Shown piece after piece: positions 12,578-23,370 of a stretch of DNA of 64,000 nt. The DNA is taken from NCBI GenBank assembly GCA_023014485.1, contig JAJOZX010006167.1:62001-126000 (forward strand). Reading direction: 5' to 3'. The stretch's first letter is position 1, and every line of letters starts with the position of its first letter. Origin of the DNA: Bathynomus jamesi (taxonomy: Eukaryota; Arthropoda; Malacostraca; Isopoda; Cirolanidae). A program made the translations under genes and the position numbers. Under the pieces are notes generated by a model. It worked only from the letters and a program-made list of their open reading frames with translations. It was not told where the DNA came from and made no database searches.

Positions 12578-12860
12578 CAGTGGCGACTCGTGGTATAAAT
12601 GTATGGGGGTGCGATTTGATAAAATTTATAATTTTTCGAATTGTAGTACATAAACAATCACATGGTGCTTCCGTACGGTACTTATATGTCAAAAGAAGCC
12701 ATAAATTTGTATTAAAAAATATTTTAATAAAATATAAAAATAATTGTTGAATATCTTAAAATTAATATATTTTTTATCTGTTAAATTAATATTTATCGTT
12801 TCAAGCAAGGGGGAGCGACCGCTCCATCGCTCCATCGCGCCTATACGCCAGTCGCCACTG
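12578..12860. mobile_element. hAT-type MITE upstream of copy B repeat IV, 283 bp
   Basis: The ends are CAGTGGCGACTCGTGGTAT and the inverse ATACGCCAGTCGCCACTG. The 8-bp target duplication CTGATAGG is at 12570-12577 and 12861-12868. Copy F has the single site near 44090 without the element. It has no ORF of interest and lies in the copy B intron between repeats III and IV. Confidence 0.92.
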
Positions 12861-14594
12861 CTGATAGGTACAGTTGATCGTGTACACGTTATTCAGGTTT
12901 AAAATATTCTGAAACGATGAAATTTTAAGTTCACTGTCGAAGGAAATAAATTAGACAAAATGAGTCAGCATTGGTGAGTCGATCGATTGAGTCAAATCCT
13001 ACGTTGCAATAAAGTACTTTCACCAATTATAAAAAGTATAAATGAAAGATGCCAAGGGGAAGTGATGGAAGTGCATTTTTAAAAAACTTGTTTTGTGGTT
13101 TTGAGAGTTAACATTGCGAGTCAGCAAATCCAAAATATTTTTCGGTTAAATAAATCTTTCTCAAGTCAGAGAATTAATTCTTATGCACGGCATTGTTAAA
13201 TCACGGATCAATTTTCTTTGAAAAATGTACTTGCATCATTTCCCCTTGTCACCATCCGTAAACGATCTTAGTATTGCAATATATTTTACTCGATAGCGAG
13301 TTAAATTTTAAAAAATCAGGATTTTTTCATTGAAAAAATTAAAATGTTATGCCAAAAAGTCAAACTTAAGTTTTAGCATTGGTTGTTAAAGTCTGAATAT
13401 ACGCAATGGAAACAAAATTATATTTTTAAAATCCGACAGGTATGCATTGCACCTTTCTTCAGAAAAAGATAAAATTAGAAAGGTAGATGAAGTATATAAT
13501 AAAGTTTAACGACATAAAACCAAAAGTACTTCGTCTTTACTGTCCGTCTGGCGACTAAAAACGAATCAGCAGTAGCTTACAGATGGCCTTAAATGCAGCT
13601 TTAGCGTCTCCTAAACACTTCCTTTCCACAAGTTCCAGGAAGTCTTCCCCACATTTCTCAAGATATTCATTGAAGACGCGGTTCAAGGAAAGGAATGTGT
13701 ATAACGTCAATACTTTCAGAATGGCATCTTCGTCCATTTCTGCAAGAAAATGTATCATTTATCAGACATACCTGTCGAAAACAGGTTTTGCAGTTTGTGC
13801 AACTTATTACTGATGTTGGTTTAAGTGAGAAATGCGAGACGAATGGTACTACAGGAAAAACTCTCTCTATGAGTAGTACATTAGTTCATTGAATATTTTG
13901 AAGAGCACCTTCGTAAATGTAAATGAAAAATAACGTGTCTTTCAGTTTGATGTTCCCATTCATTCATGTTTTATTGAAGTGAAGGATTCGATTCAACTTC
14001 GGTCATTGATATTATACTCAAGGAACCCATTGCAGCCATTTTGTACTAAACTTCACTAATAATATTCCATGCCTAAAAGTTAAATTTCAATGAATTCGGA
14101 ATGTACATTTGCAACAAACACTAAACATTAACATTGAATGTTAATTGAAGTCCAGATTTCCATATTTGGATGAGGAAAAGGTTTTACCCTAAATCACTAT
14201 ACTGTACCTAAAATCTCTACCTTCATTGCACAGCTCATCAGCTACTTCAGAAGGAGACGACATCGTATTGTCTCTACAGAGGGCGAGGATGCTCATAAGA
14301 GTTTTCTCGATGCTTCCCTTCGTTTCCTGTACACGATTTCTTCAATCATTTTCTCATATATGTTTCCGAAAGATTCTTTGATCGTTCTGTCGAAATGTCT
14401 AGATTTTAACAGCATTCCAGATACATTTATTCTTGGTTTATTCCAGTGAAAACACTGAATAAGACGCTTTTAATTACGGGACAATTCTGTAATTTTACCA
14501 CTTTCAAAAATTAACTCCTGTTCATGGAAGTTGCGCAAGATTGTCATGGAAGTTTGTGAAATTGTGCCGAATTTAGAATGCAAGATGACAATAA

Positions 14595-15020
14595 TTCAGT
14601 TGCTGTCTCTGTACAGGGTTCTTTTCCTCCGCTGTATGGAGTACGCTTTTCATGTGTTGGATGGTTCAACCCACACAGCTTTAAGGACACTAGCTTCTGA
14701 ACTTTCTAACGGTAAGCCTCCTCCTTTAAGGAGAACAGGCAGTACAAGACTTTAGAAACATTCTCATTCATTTTCTCTCTAACACTCTAACGCAAGGGTT
14801 AATTGGTATTTCACTCTTTCATCTACTCAACCAGTCAACTCTGGAACAATCTTCCTCAATTCATCTTTCACCCTCTCTCTGACCTCCAATGGTTCAAACG
14901 CAGTGTCCAGGCATCTCGAAAACCTTCATCTTCATTTTGGCTCTCTTCTTCATATGTGGGAAGCGGACGTTTTTGCGGTCACTCGCATTTGTCTCCTCTT
15001 TCCTGCATAAAAATTAAAGT
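14595..15020 (+). mobile_element. LINE 3' end, copy next to annexin B
   Basis: A + strand remnant of the C-terminal part of a jockey/CR1-like ORF2: LLSLYRVLFLRCMEYAFHVL (14600-14660) and PPPLRRTGSTRL (14718-14753), then in another frame SFIYSTSQLWNNLPQFIF (about 14815-14868) and a spent 3' tail. It stands where the 5' exons of the minus-strand annexin should be. Equivalent pieces lie at 27625-28045 and 45830-46245. Confidence 0.7.
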
Positions 15021-15119
15021 TAACTACTTCTAATCTGAATCCAAGTCACCTTTAATAATTCTCTGGAATTCGTTCGCATAATTAACAATAATTGTCTAGA
15101 TTTAACAACTTCACTTTGA

Positions 15120-15270
15120 TTTAGATTTTTAGATTTATTTGTTCTTATTGATACAGGCAGCACTGCCACTCTCAACAGTCCAGTATAGACAAAATTAGGG
15201 AGTATCCCCAAATCTTCACAATAACTTCTACCAGATTTCATTGCGAAAATTCCAAAATCTGTTCATATGT
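15120..15270 (+). mobile_element. Retropepsin-like remnant, copy 1
   Basis: A short + strand frame encodes FVLIDTGSTATL, the active-site signature of LTR-retrotransposon aspartyl proteases, and is then disrupted by a deletion relative to 28158-28330. Its sequence differs from the protease of the gypsy element in this window, so it comes from another LTR element. The element class is unassigned. Confidence 0.45.
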
Positions 15271-16771
15271 ATTATGGTCACACGTGACTAGTCATTTGTT
15301 TGTGTAACCTGTAAACATTGAGGGATACTTCGTTTTCTTTTTTGTCTGAACTTTACACAGATCATCGTTGTCGCTCTTCCTACTCTCTCTTACACTTCAT
15401 GTCTTCTTCATATTTAACTCGAAGATTCCTTCCTTCATTTCCACACCCACTTTAGTTCTTATATTTTGCAAAATTAATGATTTAATTTTAGAGGTGGGGA
15501 GAGAGAGTAACGTCATCCATTACGTCATCATGTATCATGTCTGTAGATATTGTTTCATGAATACTACAGTAAATTAAAATTGATTTAATGGATACTAAAC
15601 CATTATGTCTTTAGAAGATATGCAGTAAATACCACTTCTCTAACTAGCTTTCACATGCAGAATCCTCATCGATGTGGTATTAGATGTTACAGGATAATTC
15701 ACGACAAATCTGTGAAACGTTTACTTCTTCAGAGGATGTATGATCATGTGTTAATGAATTAGCCTCAACTGAAATTTAAAATTAGAGTAAAATTTATTTC
15801 AGTGTAACTCGAGCTTACTGCGTGAAAAGATTGTTTTGGAATTCGTTGTAGATTTTGTCATTTAACTGGTTTAATAATGGTTAAGTTCGTCGAAGTTTGG
15901 AAATCTTGGTATGAAACATTTTTTCAAGAACTCATTTTTAACAGGGTAATTTTTTTTGTTTGAAGTAGAACTAATATAAAATTTTTTGAATGACGTTCTT
16001 TTTGTTAATTATTATTATTAAGGTTTGATTATGGTTAGAGTCTTTAAAACTAAAGACTTGGTGCTTCATTTTCAAATATTTATTTTCTCTAATAAATTAC
16101 TCATTTAGTAGTAATGACTTGAAATATCAATATACGAACGCTTTTTGGAAATGTGAAGTTTTAAAATAAATTCAGAATGTAATCCATTACAGCGGGTGGC
16201 AAACAACTTGTTTTAAAGATCTTTGGTAAATTAAGTTAATTTTAATGGTTGTCATTTGGATTATATATGCTTACAACCATGAACTATACATCAACCTCAT
16301 AACTGCTTAACTTTTCTAAGAATATGAGCAGTATGAAGTTGTTTTCCTAACTTATAAAACAATCTGAGCTTTGTAATTAATAGTGACTAAATTGTTTGGA
16401 GGTATTTGGGTAATGAATTTTCGTAACTATTGCAGATATTAACTGTGAACTTGAATATTCATTAGTGCAGACTAGTTTTGTAATCACAAGTTACGTGAGA
16501 AATGAGCTCAAACTCTACTTTTGTATACATTTTATGTGGAAGAATTTTAGGTAAACTTTCAACGTAGTTCCTTTGATGGTATTACGAAGTTTTATTAAAT
16601 TTGCTTCAATTTTCATACTAATTTTGAGCTCAAGATTGACTCTTTAATTTGAAAGGGGTACAAAATCTGGCGGGTAAAAATTCTGAAATTTTTCGACCTG
16701 TATATTTGCATCGTCGAACACCATCTTAATCTTCAATTGAGATGCCATTTGTCCATTTTCTATACCTTCGG
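15271..16771. other. Gene-free interval between head-to-head copies B and C
   Basis: No gene is recognised. It is the putative 5' region and first intron of annexin C. It corresponds to 28340-31708 and 49500-52949, which are longer only because of two transposon insertions absent here. A first coding exon with the start Met of the plus-strand annexins should lie in or before this interval, but I could not place it. Confidence 0.55.
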
Positions 16772-19572
16772 AAAAAACCAACTCTTTATCCCTCGTGTGA
16801 CTTTGATCCTTGGGAGGATGCTGTAACTTTGCACAAGTCTATGAAAGGGCTTGGAACTAATGAGGAAGACATTATCACGGTTCTAACTACGAGAACAAGA
16901 GACCAGAGGATTCAAATTCAAGAGAAATATGGAGAAATGTATGGAGTAAGTAACAGTGGAATCGTGAATTAGATAATTGTAGTAAATTGAAGGTGTTGCA
17001 GTGAACTTGCTAGAGTCTGTTAAATATCGTATGATGTCGGTATTTAAAAATTACAAAAGATTTAAATGCCTCATAATTATGAAATAGGTTAAATTAGGTT
17101 ATGTACAAAAATCTTCATAAAAATCCGTTTTCACTATGTAGTAGTTTCCCAAGCTTAACTTCACACTAGTCCTAGAACTAGGCTGACCATATTTCATTGA
17201 GACAAAAACGGGACATTGGGATGGCAAAAAAGGGACGGGGGTTATGTAATATTCTGTATTCATGAAAAAGTAAGTACATAAACCGGGACAAAATTGACAT
17301 TTTTATTAAAACGACGGGACGGCCAGGAAATATTAAAAAAACGGTACTGTCCCGTTCAAAACGGTACGTATGGTCAGCCTACCTAGAACCGTCTTGTAAT
17401 ATACGTTCAGTATGTATGATGGTGTCAGTGGGAAATTGAATTTAAAGGTCTCAACAACACTTAAAAAGCCGAAGTAATTATAGTAATTTAAGTTAATTTT
17501 CGAATAAAACTACAATTCCATTTCTCTCTACGGTGATCGTGACATCACTCAACCGGGAAATTATGTATTTATTTCGTGAATTCACAATCACCCTGTCCAC
17601 AATCGACAACCTTCTGAAGACTTGGTCGGTCATGTGAAAATTCAAAAGGTTCATTACTGAATTTCCATTTCTAGGATTTGGTTGAAGATTTGAAGAGTGA
17701 ATTGAGCGGAGTGTTCGAGAAAGTGATTTTATCCATGTTGAAACCTTTGCCGCTGTTCTTCGCCGAACAAATAAAACTTGCAATCAAAGGCCCAGGAACG
17801 GACGAAACTGCTCTCATAGAAATATTTTGCACCAGCGACAATACAATGATAAAGTGAGTGTACATTTTGAATGAACGCCATTACAAATTGTTCCATCATT
17901 CAGTCGTATTAACATTAACTTGTTAATTTAAGTTTTTCTCAGAGCTGGGAATCTGAACTAGTTAACTGTAGGTACTAAAGCTCTAAACTTCTGACCAGAT
18001 CAATCAAAGAATCTTTTGAAAACAAATACGAAAAATCGATTGAAGAAATAGTGTCTAAAGAAACTTCAGGAGCCTTCGAAAAAACGCTTATGAGCATCCT
18101 CTCTCTCTCTGTGGAGACAGTACAAAGTCCTCCTCCTCAAATAGTCGATGAGCTGTGCGATGAAGGTAAGCATATTTTGCATTAATGTAGTCTCAGATGG
18201 TGTCGCACTAATCTGTATAATGCCAAGGCAACAAGAAATTTTGTCGCTGCACGAAGTTGCAATGACAAATCGCAAAGAATAAGTATTCCAATCGGGCAAG
18301 GTACGCGGTAGATAGTCGCTGCGACAATTCTGTTGCATCCGGCTGCTTTGTATTGTTCCAAGGGCAGTAGATTACATTAGTTACTTCGATATCCTGTGGC
18401 ACTGAAAATTTCGTATGTCCCACCTATTGTAGTTTGCAACAACCTCTGCGATTGTGAGACACCTTGCAACTCTGATGCAGCGACAGTCACTCCTGTGGTG
18501 TTGGCCTAAAGGGTAAAGTTGCATTTCGTGGTCGTCACTTTGTCACATGTTTAAGGATTAGTATTAATTAACTTTAATATTTGTTACATTTTAGGTGGTT
18601 ATGTAGGCATAGTGAAAGTTCAAAATACTGGAGTCTTAACTTCAGAACATTCGTACTAAGAACTAAACCATCAAAGCTTCTCTTGAGCTTTGTTCAATAC
18701 CGTTGTTGAAGTTCGGTGAATGTATCTACACTACACTGGAACGATAGTTGATTGGCTTACGAAGTCAGTTCTTCCAGTTTTTCAGCTAGTACTGATAACA
18801 AATTAACTTTTTCTTCTAGAAGTGGATGAAGACTCTATTCGCAAAATACTTACTTCCTATTCCTTCATTTTCTTGAGACGTGTCTTCAAACTGTATGTTC
18901 AGAAAACGGGACAAGATTTCATGGAACTTGTAGAAAAGAAATGTTCAGGAGATTCTAAAGCTGCGTTCAAAGCAATTTGTAAGCTTATTATTCGTTGGTT
19001 AACATTTTGAAACATCAGGTGTTGTATATTTCCAAAGAATCTTAATGAAGAACGTGCGCAACCATTTGTGCACAGACTTTAGATTTGACATATACATGTA
19101 AGTTTTATGCATACGTACTCCAGCAACTGTGCACAAAAATTTGGTGGTGCAATTTTAATTTTTTTTAACTTGATGCCCCTAGATTTATCATCGAAATGTC
19201 TACAAGAATTCTTCGCTCATGCTTTACACGACGCGATGAAAGGTCTCGGCACTGATGATTGGGCTTTGATTAGGATCATTGTATCCAGATGCGAAATCGA
19301 TTTAGGCACAATAAAAGAAATATACTGAACTCTTTGGGAAAGATTTAATCGAAGATATTAAGGTGACTTTTTATCTTCATATTTTGTCGAAGGCTATAAT
19401 TTCTTTAGTTAATTAACTTTATGCAGTGTACTACTTTTATACGTCATAAAATTCCCAGTTGGGTGAATGAAGTTAATTCAAACCATGAAGGTCTTTCTTG
19501 TTCTTCCTGAGTGATACTTCTGGAGACTATGAGAGGGCACTACTGAATCTACTTGGCGAAATTTCCAAGTAA
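16772..19572 (+). pseudogene. Annexin copy C, all six exons visible, broken
   Basis: The exons are 16772-16945 (repeat [11 protein letters not shown]), 17675-17853 (KGPGTDE, repeat II), 17999-18165, 18820-18978 (repeat III), 19183-19362 (repeat [11 protein letters not shown]) and about 19512-19572 (ending GEISK). Three lesions are seen. The acceptor of the first exon reads GG (16770-16771) where E and G have AG. Exon 19183-19362 has lost 2 A in the KEK codons (180 nt instead of 182), giving TGA at 19326. The last acceptor reads TG. Exon 17999-18165 carries two compensating indels that rewrite about ten codons but restore the frame. It is more diverged from E and G than they are from each other. 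Confidence 0.92.
17179..17381. mobile_element. hAT-type MITE in copy C intron, 203 bp
   Basis: The inverted termini are TAGGCTGACCATA and TATGGTCAGCCTA. The 8-bp target duplication CCTAGAAC is at 17171-17178 and 17382-17389. It is absent at the equivalent intron position of E (about 32110) and G (about 53350). The interior carries GGGACA/TGTCCC-type motifs and no ORF. Confidence 0.92.
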
Positions 19573-20459
19573 CACTTGAATCAACGAATATTTTTTGTGT
19601 ATGAATGATAAACTGGAATGATTATAATTAGCACATTAATAACTTTAGATTTATAAATTATAGAGTCCTTAATATATTATGCCCTTAAATGTCGTTTGAT
19701 ACTCATTTTTTCCTTCCCTTTCTGTACTTCTAGGAGACTCTTAATCCTAGACGGTGTAGGTCCAATGTTACCATTCAAAAAGGTATTCGGATACCTGGTA
19801 CCACACCTTTCGGATCGAGTATAATTTTAATTGAATGATACTTGATCATTAAAAAACTAAAGGGCAAATTGAGTTTGGTCACTTCACCCTACCCTTGCGA
19901 GAAGCTACTTTAACTTTCAGTAATGACCTATAATCATTCCTGTGCAGGTATCTTAAATATCATCAACGCGCAGTAAGAGAAGCGGGTAATGGCTTTTTAA
20001 CTGAACTGCAAAGACTCTTTAATGTATTGAATAGTGTCCGTATGTACAGTTTTATCTAAATACTGGCGTAGTTATACATTACTTTATTTCCTTGCTCAAG
20101 TAATGCAACCAAATGTTAGTCTATGTGCGATTGCGTAAAATTGTCAATGTAGACCTATATCGGAAAGCTATTTTCAGAAAGTAGATGTTACCTTCAGATT
20201 GATAGTGTAACTTAAAATTAAAAATTTATTTTCTTGTACATGAATCTGTTTATTGCATAACTTGAAAGATTTATTACTAACCTGTAACATGCGTGTTAGG
20301 GTCAGTAAATTTGTGTTGACTTCATTCTACTTGCTAATGTTCGACTATATCTGTCAGTAAGCTGTTGCGAAACTCGTTCAGAGTAACAGGAAGATACCCT
20401 GGACAATTCTGATCTTCCATGTCTTCGCTGTCGGTCTTAATTGTTTGAAATTACTCAAA
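19573..20459. other. 3' flank of annexin C, no gene seen
   Basis: It corresponds to 819-2109, 34409-36849 and 55534-58039 in the sister copies. It lacks every insertion found there (the hAT MITE of A, and the mariner and hAT of E/G), so it is the uninterrupted form of the flank. Confidence 0.65.
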
Positions 20460-21620
20460 CACAGATTTCTTCTCTGGTCAACCCTAGTAAAGCTCACGGT
20501 TCTGATGGTGTCCCTGTTCTCCAAGCATGTTTGTGCTGATAGGCTGCTTAGGCACTCCGTCTTTCATCTGGTACTCTTCCTTTCTACTAGACATTCACTT
20601 GAATGTCCCAAAGAAAAATGACTTCTCAACCTCCCAGCTGTCGTCTAATTTTGATTTTTTTTTTTTTTAATCTATCTCTAATAGAAAAATTCTTAAACAT
20701 TTTTTCTCGCAATTTTTCTTTCATAGTATGGTTTCGGCAAGGGATTCTCTACTCGCTACTTTCTTGCGTATCTCCTACTTTTGGTCATCCTCCTTTCGAG
20801 ATGATTTCGGTGAAACCTTTGCTGTTGCGTTGGACATATCAAAAGTTTTTGATAGAGTATGGCACAAATTTTTAATTTCAAACTGATCTTTTTCTATTCT
20901 ATTTGTGCCTTCATCTCTAATTTCCCTTCTGGACGATCTATAGCTGCGGTTGTACTGTAGATGGCTAGTGTTCTGAAGCTGCTATTAATGGTATTCCTCA
21001 GGGCTCTGTCCTGTTACCACTATTTTTTTTTTTACTTCGGAATGATCTATTATGTTTCACTTCCTATCCACACTTATGCCGATGATTTCACTTTTTTCCG
21101 TCCTTTCACAGCGTCCATCTCTAGTCACGCCATACTTCGCGTAGGACGGCTGTGGTGCACCTAACATGTGATTTTTCTCTGATTGGGTTAGAGTAAACAA
21201 TGTTGCTTTCAACGCCTCAAACTGTTCCTTCATCTGTTTACTCGTCACAATCTTCCACACGACTATCCCGTACCTTCAATACACAAATCTGTCCTTCCTC
21301 TTAATCATCTTGGTCTCTTTCTGGTGATCTTTCCTGGAAAGATCACGCACACCTTCCAAAACAGCTTCTGAGAGGTTGTGATGTACCGGTTCCGCAGTCT
21401 CTTCAGCAGTCGGTTGCTGTCTCTGTACAGGGGTCTTTTCCTACTCTGTATGGAGTACGCTTCTCGTGTAGGATGGCTCAACCCACACCGCTTGAATGTG
21501 TGAAATCAAAGGCTTTGTTTCAATTCCGTGCTTCCTGCTGGTTGTCTTCAATCACTCTTCGTTACAATGTCTCGCTCTTTCAGTGGAGGATCTAAGAATT
21601 TAGTTTAGGCTGTGGGTGAG
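20460..21620 (+). mobile_element. LINE (jockey/CR1-like) reverse transcriptase remnant, copy 2
   Basis: This is the same remnant as at 2110-3239. Frames switch, but the RT catalytic motif is visible as PIHTYADDF (about 21068-21094), with SWRFGKG-like, VWHKF and MEYAS segments around it. It is followed at about 21583-21632 by the last bases of the gypsy element (GGTTCTGAACCCA), then by foreign sequence. Confidence 0.75.
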
Positions 21621-21632
21621 ATGCGGTTCTGA

Positions 21633-22765
21633 ACCCATCCGAAAAATATGCAACCCACAAAACCACTTTGTAATAGTTTAATGTTCAGTGATAAATTTAT
21701 TAGAAGAGGTAGTCTATAATTCTTTTATTCAACCGAATCCAAGAAATATTTGCTTTGACGAGAAATAGTAAAGAGCCAGTCTTTAGCATATTGTCCAACC
21801 AAGCCGAGAAGGCTACTGTTTAATAATTAAAAATACATTTACAGTGCCATTCTTTACCTTGCTGCCGTTACTGCAAATCTGGGATCTTTCCCGTTTGACT
21901 GCCGCCATTGAAACATAATTAAACTTTTTGCATTTTAACTGAAATGTCTTGATGATACAAAATAAGTTACTTTATAAAAAAGCTTTTCTTAATTTCCCCT
22001 TCAAATTTTGTTTCTTATAAACAATTTTAATTACTTTCAAGATCCATGCTTAATTTTTAAGTTTTAATCGTGTACTCAGAAAAATAAGGGGATCACCTGA
22101 AGATCAGGGCCTCCAGCCTTCTTTAGTTAGCTTTATAAGGCTAACTAACAAAAATATCACGACCTACCTAACCTAACCAATCGTCAAGGTCGTACAGTTG
22201 ACCTAACGATTGGTTAGGTTAGGTCGTGATATTTTCGTTAGTTAGCCTTATAAGGCTAAGTAAAGAAGGCTGGGGGCACTCACCTCTTATGTTTCAATGG
22301 CGGCAGTCAAACGGAAAAGATCCCAAATCTGTGAAATGCTGTAAAATTAAAGAATTCCTGTAAGTTATATCATTCTGATGAAGAATAAATTATGAAGAAC
22401 TGCCAATGGATCGTACCATCTCATGAGACCGCCAACAAATTCTCTTCACTTCAAGAGTCCGCCTTTGGTTTTTAAAATTTCAAAGGCTTTTTCGGCATGA
22501 CAAAGACTGGATGCGATCGCGACAGATAGAAGATGGCCGCCAGGCATAAGCGAGCACGCAAATCTTAGTTATCAATTTGTCAAATATACTCTGTCCAGAG
22601 CTTCATATCTCGTCTCGAATGTGGTTGGGGAATGCCGAAGAATCATTAAAAGCACACAACTTGTTCCATGCACCAAATGAGGAAAATTACATTGTCTCGT
22701 AAATTGTAGAGCCTACAAACAAAACTCGAGACAACCCAAAATTAACTGTCAAACATAATTACCAG
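21633..22765. other. Unique replacement segment in the C-D interval
   Basis: Copies A, E and G carry 3-3.6 kb of gypsy body at this point. Here the gypsy 3' end stops after GAACCCA (about 21632) and resumes only at the LTR-like border at 22766. The intervening 1.1 kb matches nothing else in the window and holds a foldback element (21881-22324). No convincing ORF is seen in either strand. Confidence 0.6.
21881..22324. mobile_element. Foldback MITE with long inverted repeats, 444 bp
   Basis: The outer arms GGGATCTTTCCCGTTTGACT (21881 on) and their inverse (ending 22324) extend about 38 bp through GCCGCCATTGAAACATAA. An inner near-perfect palindrome spans 22114-22272, with arms of about 70 bp containing CCTAACC/GGTTAGG motifs. 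The sequence AAATCT flanks both ends (21875-21880, 22325-22330) and may be a target duplication. No empty site is available in the window, so the borders are less secure than for the other elements. Confidence 0.75.
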
Positions 22766-23370
22766 TGTGGAGCCACAGACCGAATGTTAATGAAAGTCTC
22801 TAGATTAGATTTTATTCAGTCAAATTCCAACCATTATAACTAAATCATTAAAAACCACAGTAATTAAATTTCAAATACATCAGACAGTATCTGAAACAAA
22901 AGAAACATTTTAATCAAAGACAATGCAGGTGTAATAATGGACAAGAAATCAATAATAGAATGAAATAGCACAACAATCAGGACAACGCAAACGGTACTCT
23001 CTTCTAAAGCGACGGCTAGCCGTTAGAAATGAAAAGAAAATTTTAAACAACGCCAATCGCTCTGGTTTGTGTGAATGCTCGTCACAGCACACGCACGAAT
23101 AGACTTGTGCAAGCGCACAATCTCGCACAAATTCGGCGAAGATGACGTAACGGACGCAGAAGACAGGCGCCCATCAAATTATTAACAGTTGCAACGTCCT
23201 TTAACTTCGCTGATCTAATCAAAAAAAGGCTACTTCGCAACACCGCTTACCGTCAGAACAGCGAAGCTAAGTATTCGTAGTTGGATGTCGTAACCTGTGT
23301 TTCAGAGCCCACGTGAAGTTGTAGGTTCCCTCCGTCGTTTGACCTTCGATATTACGGAGTAGATTAACCT
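22766..23370 (-). mobile_element. LTR-like region of the gypsy element, copy 2 (without body)
   Basis: It begins TGTGGAGCCACAGAC exactly like 6863, 41120 and 62539, but the adjoining gag leader is absent. The copy is more diverged than the other three. It fits an LTR left after loss of the element body. The far border is not defined. Confidence 0.5.

Larger units (their letters stand above)
9416..14386 (-). pseudogene. Annexin copy B, 5'-truncated and Helitron-split
   Basis: Exons on the minus strand are 14386-14221 (repeat II), 13739-13581 (repeat III, open, MDEDAILKVLTLYTF), repeat IV split into 12447-12352 and 10528-10443, and the terminal exon 9484-9416 (EISGDYEKTLLNILGA, stop TAA). The two halves of repeat IV add up to exactly 182 nt, the length of this exon in every intact copy. 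The exon is interrupted by a Helitron at 10529-12351. The repeat II exon is 166 nt, 1 nt short of the plus-strand copies, and is shifted after GEEIV-like sequence; D and F share this. The terminal exon acceptor reads TG instead of AG. The repeat I exon and first repeat II exon are absent; a LINE 3' end lies where they would be. Non-functional. Confidence 0.9.

Noticed and set aside
16001..16060. ATT trinucleotide run as a functional repeat
   Set aside because: It is only a few units and ordinary for AT-rich DNA.
18170..18540. Possible SINE in intron 3 of the plus-strand annexins (CGCTGCAACGAAGTTGCAATG motifs)
   Set aside because: It is present in all plus copies with no empty site, no A/B box pair I could confirm and no tail, so it cannot be delimited.
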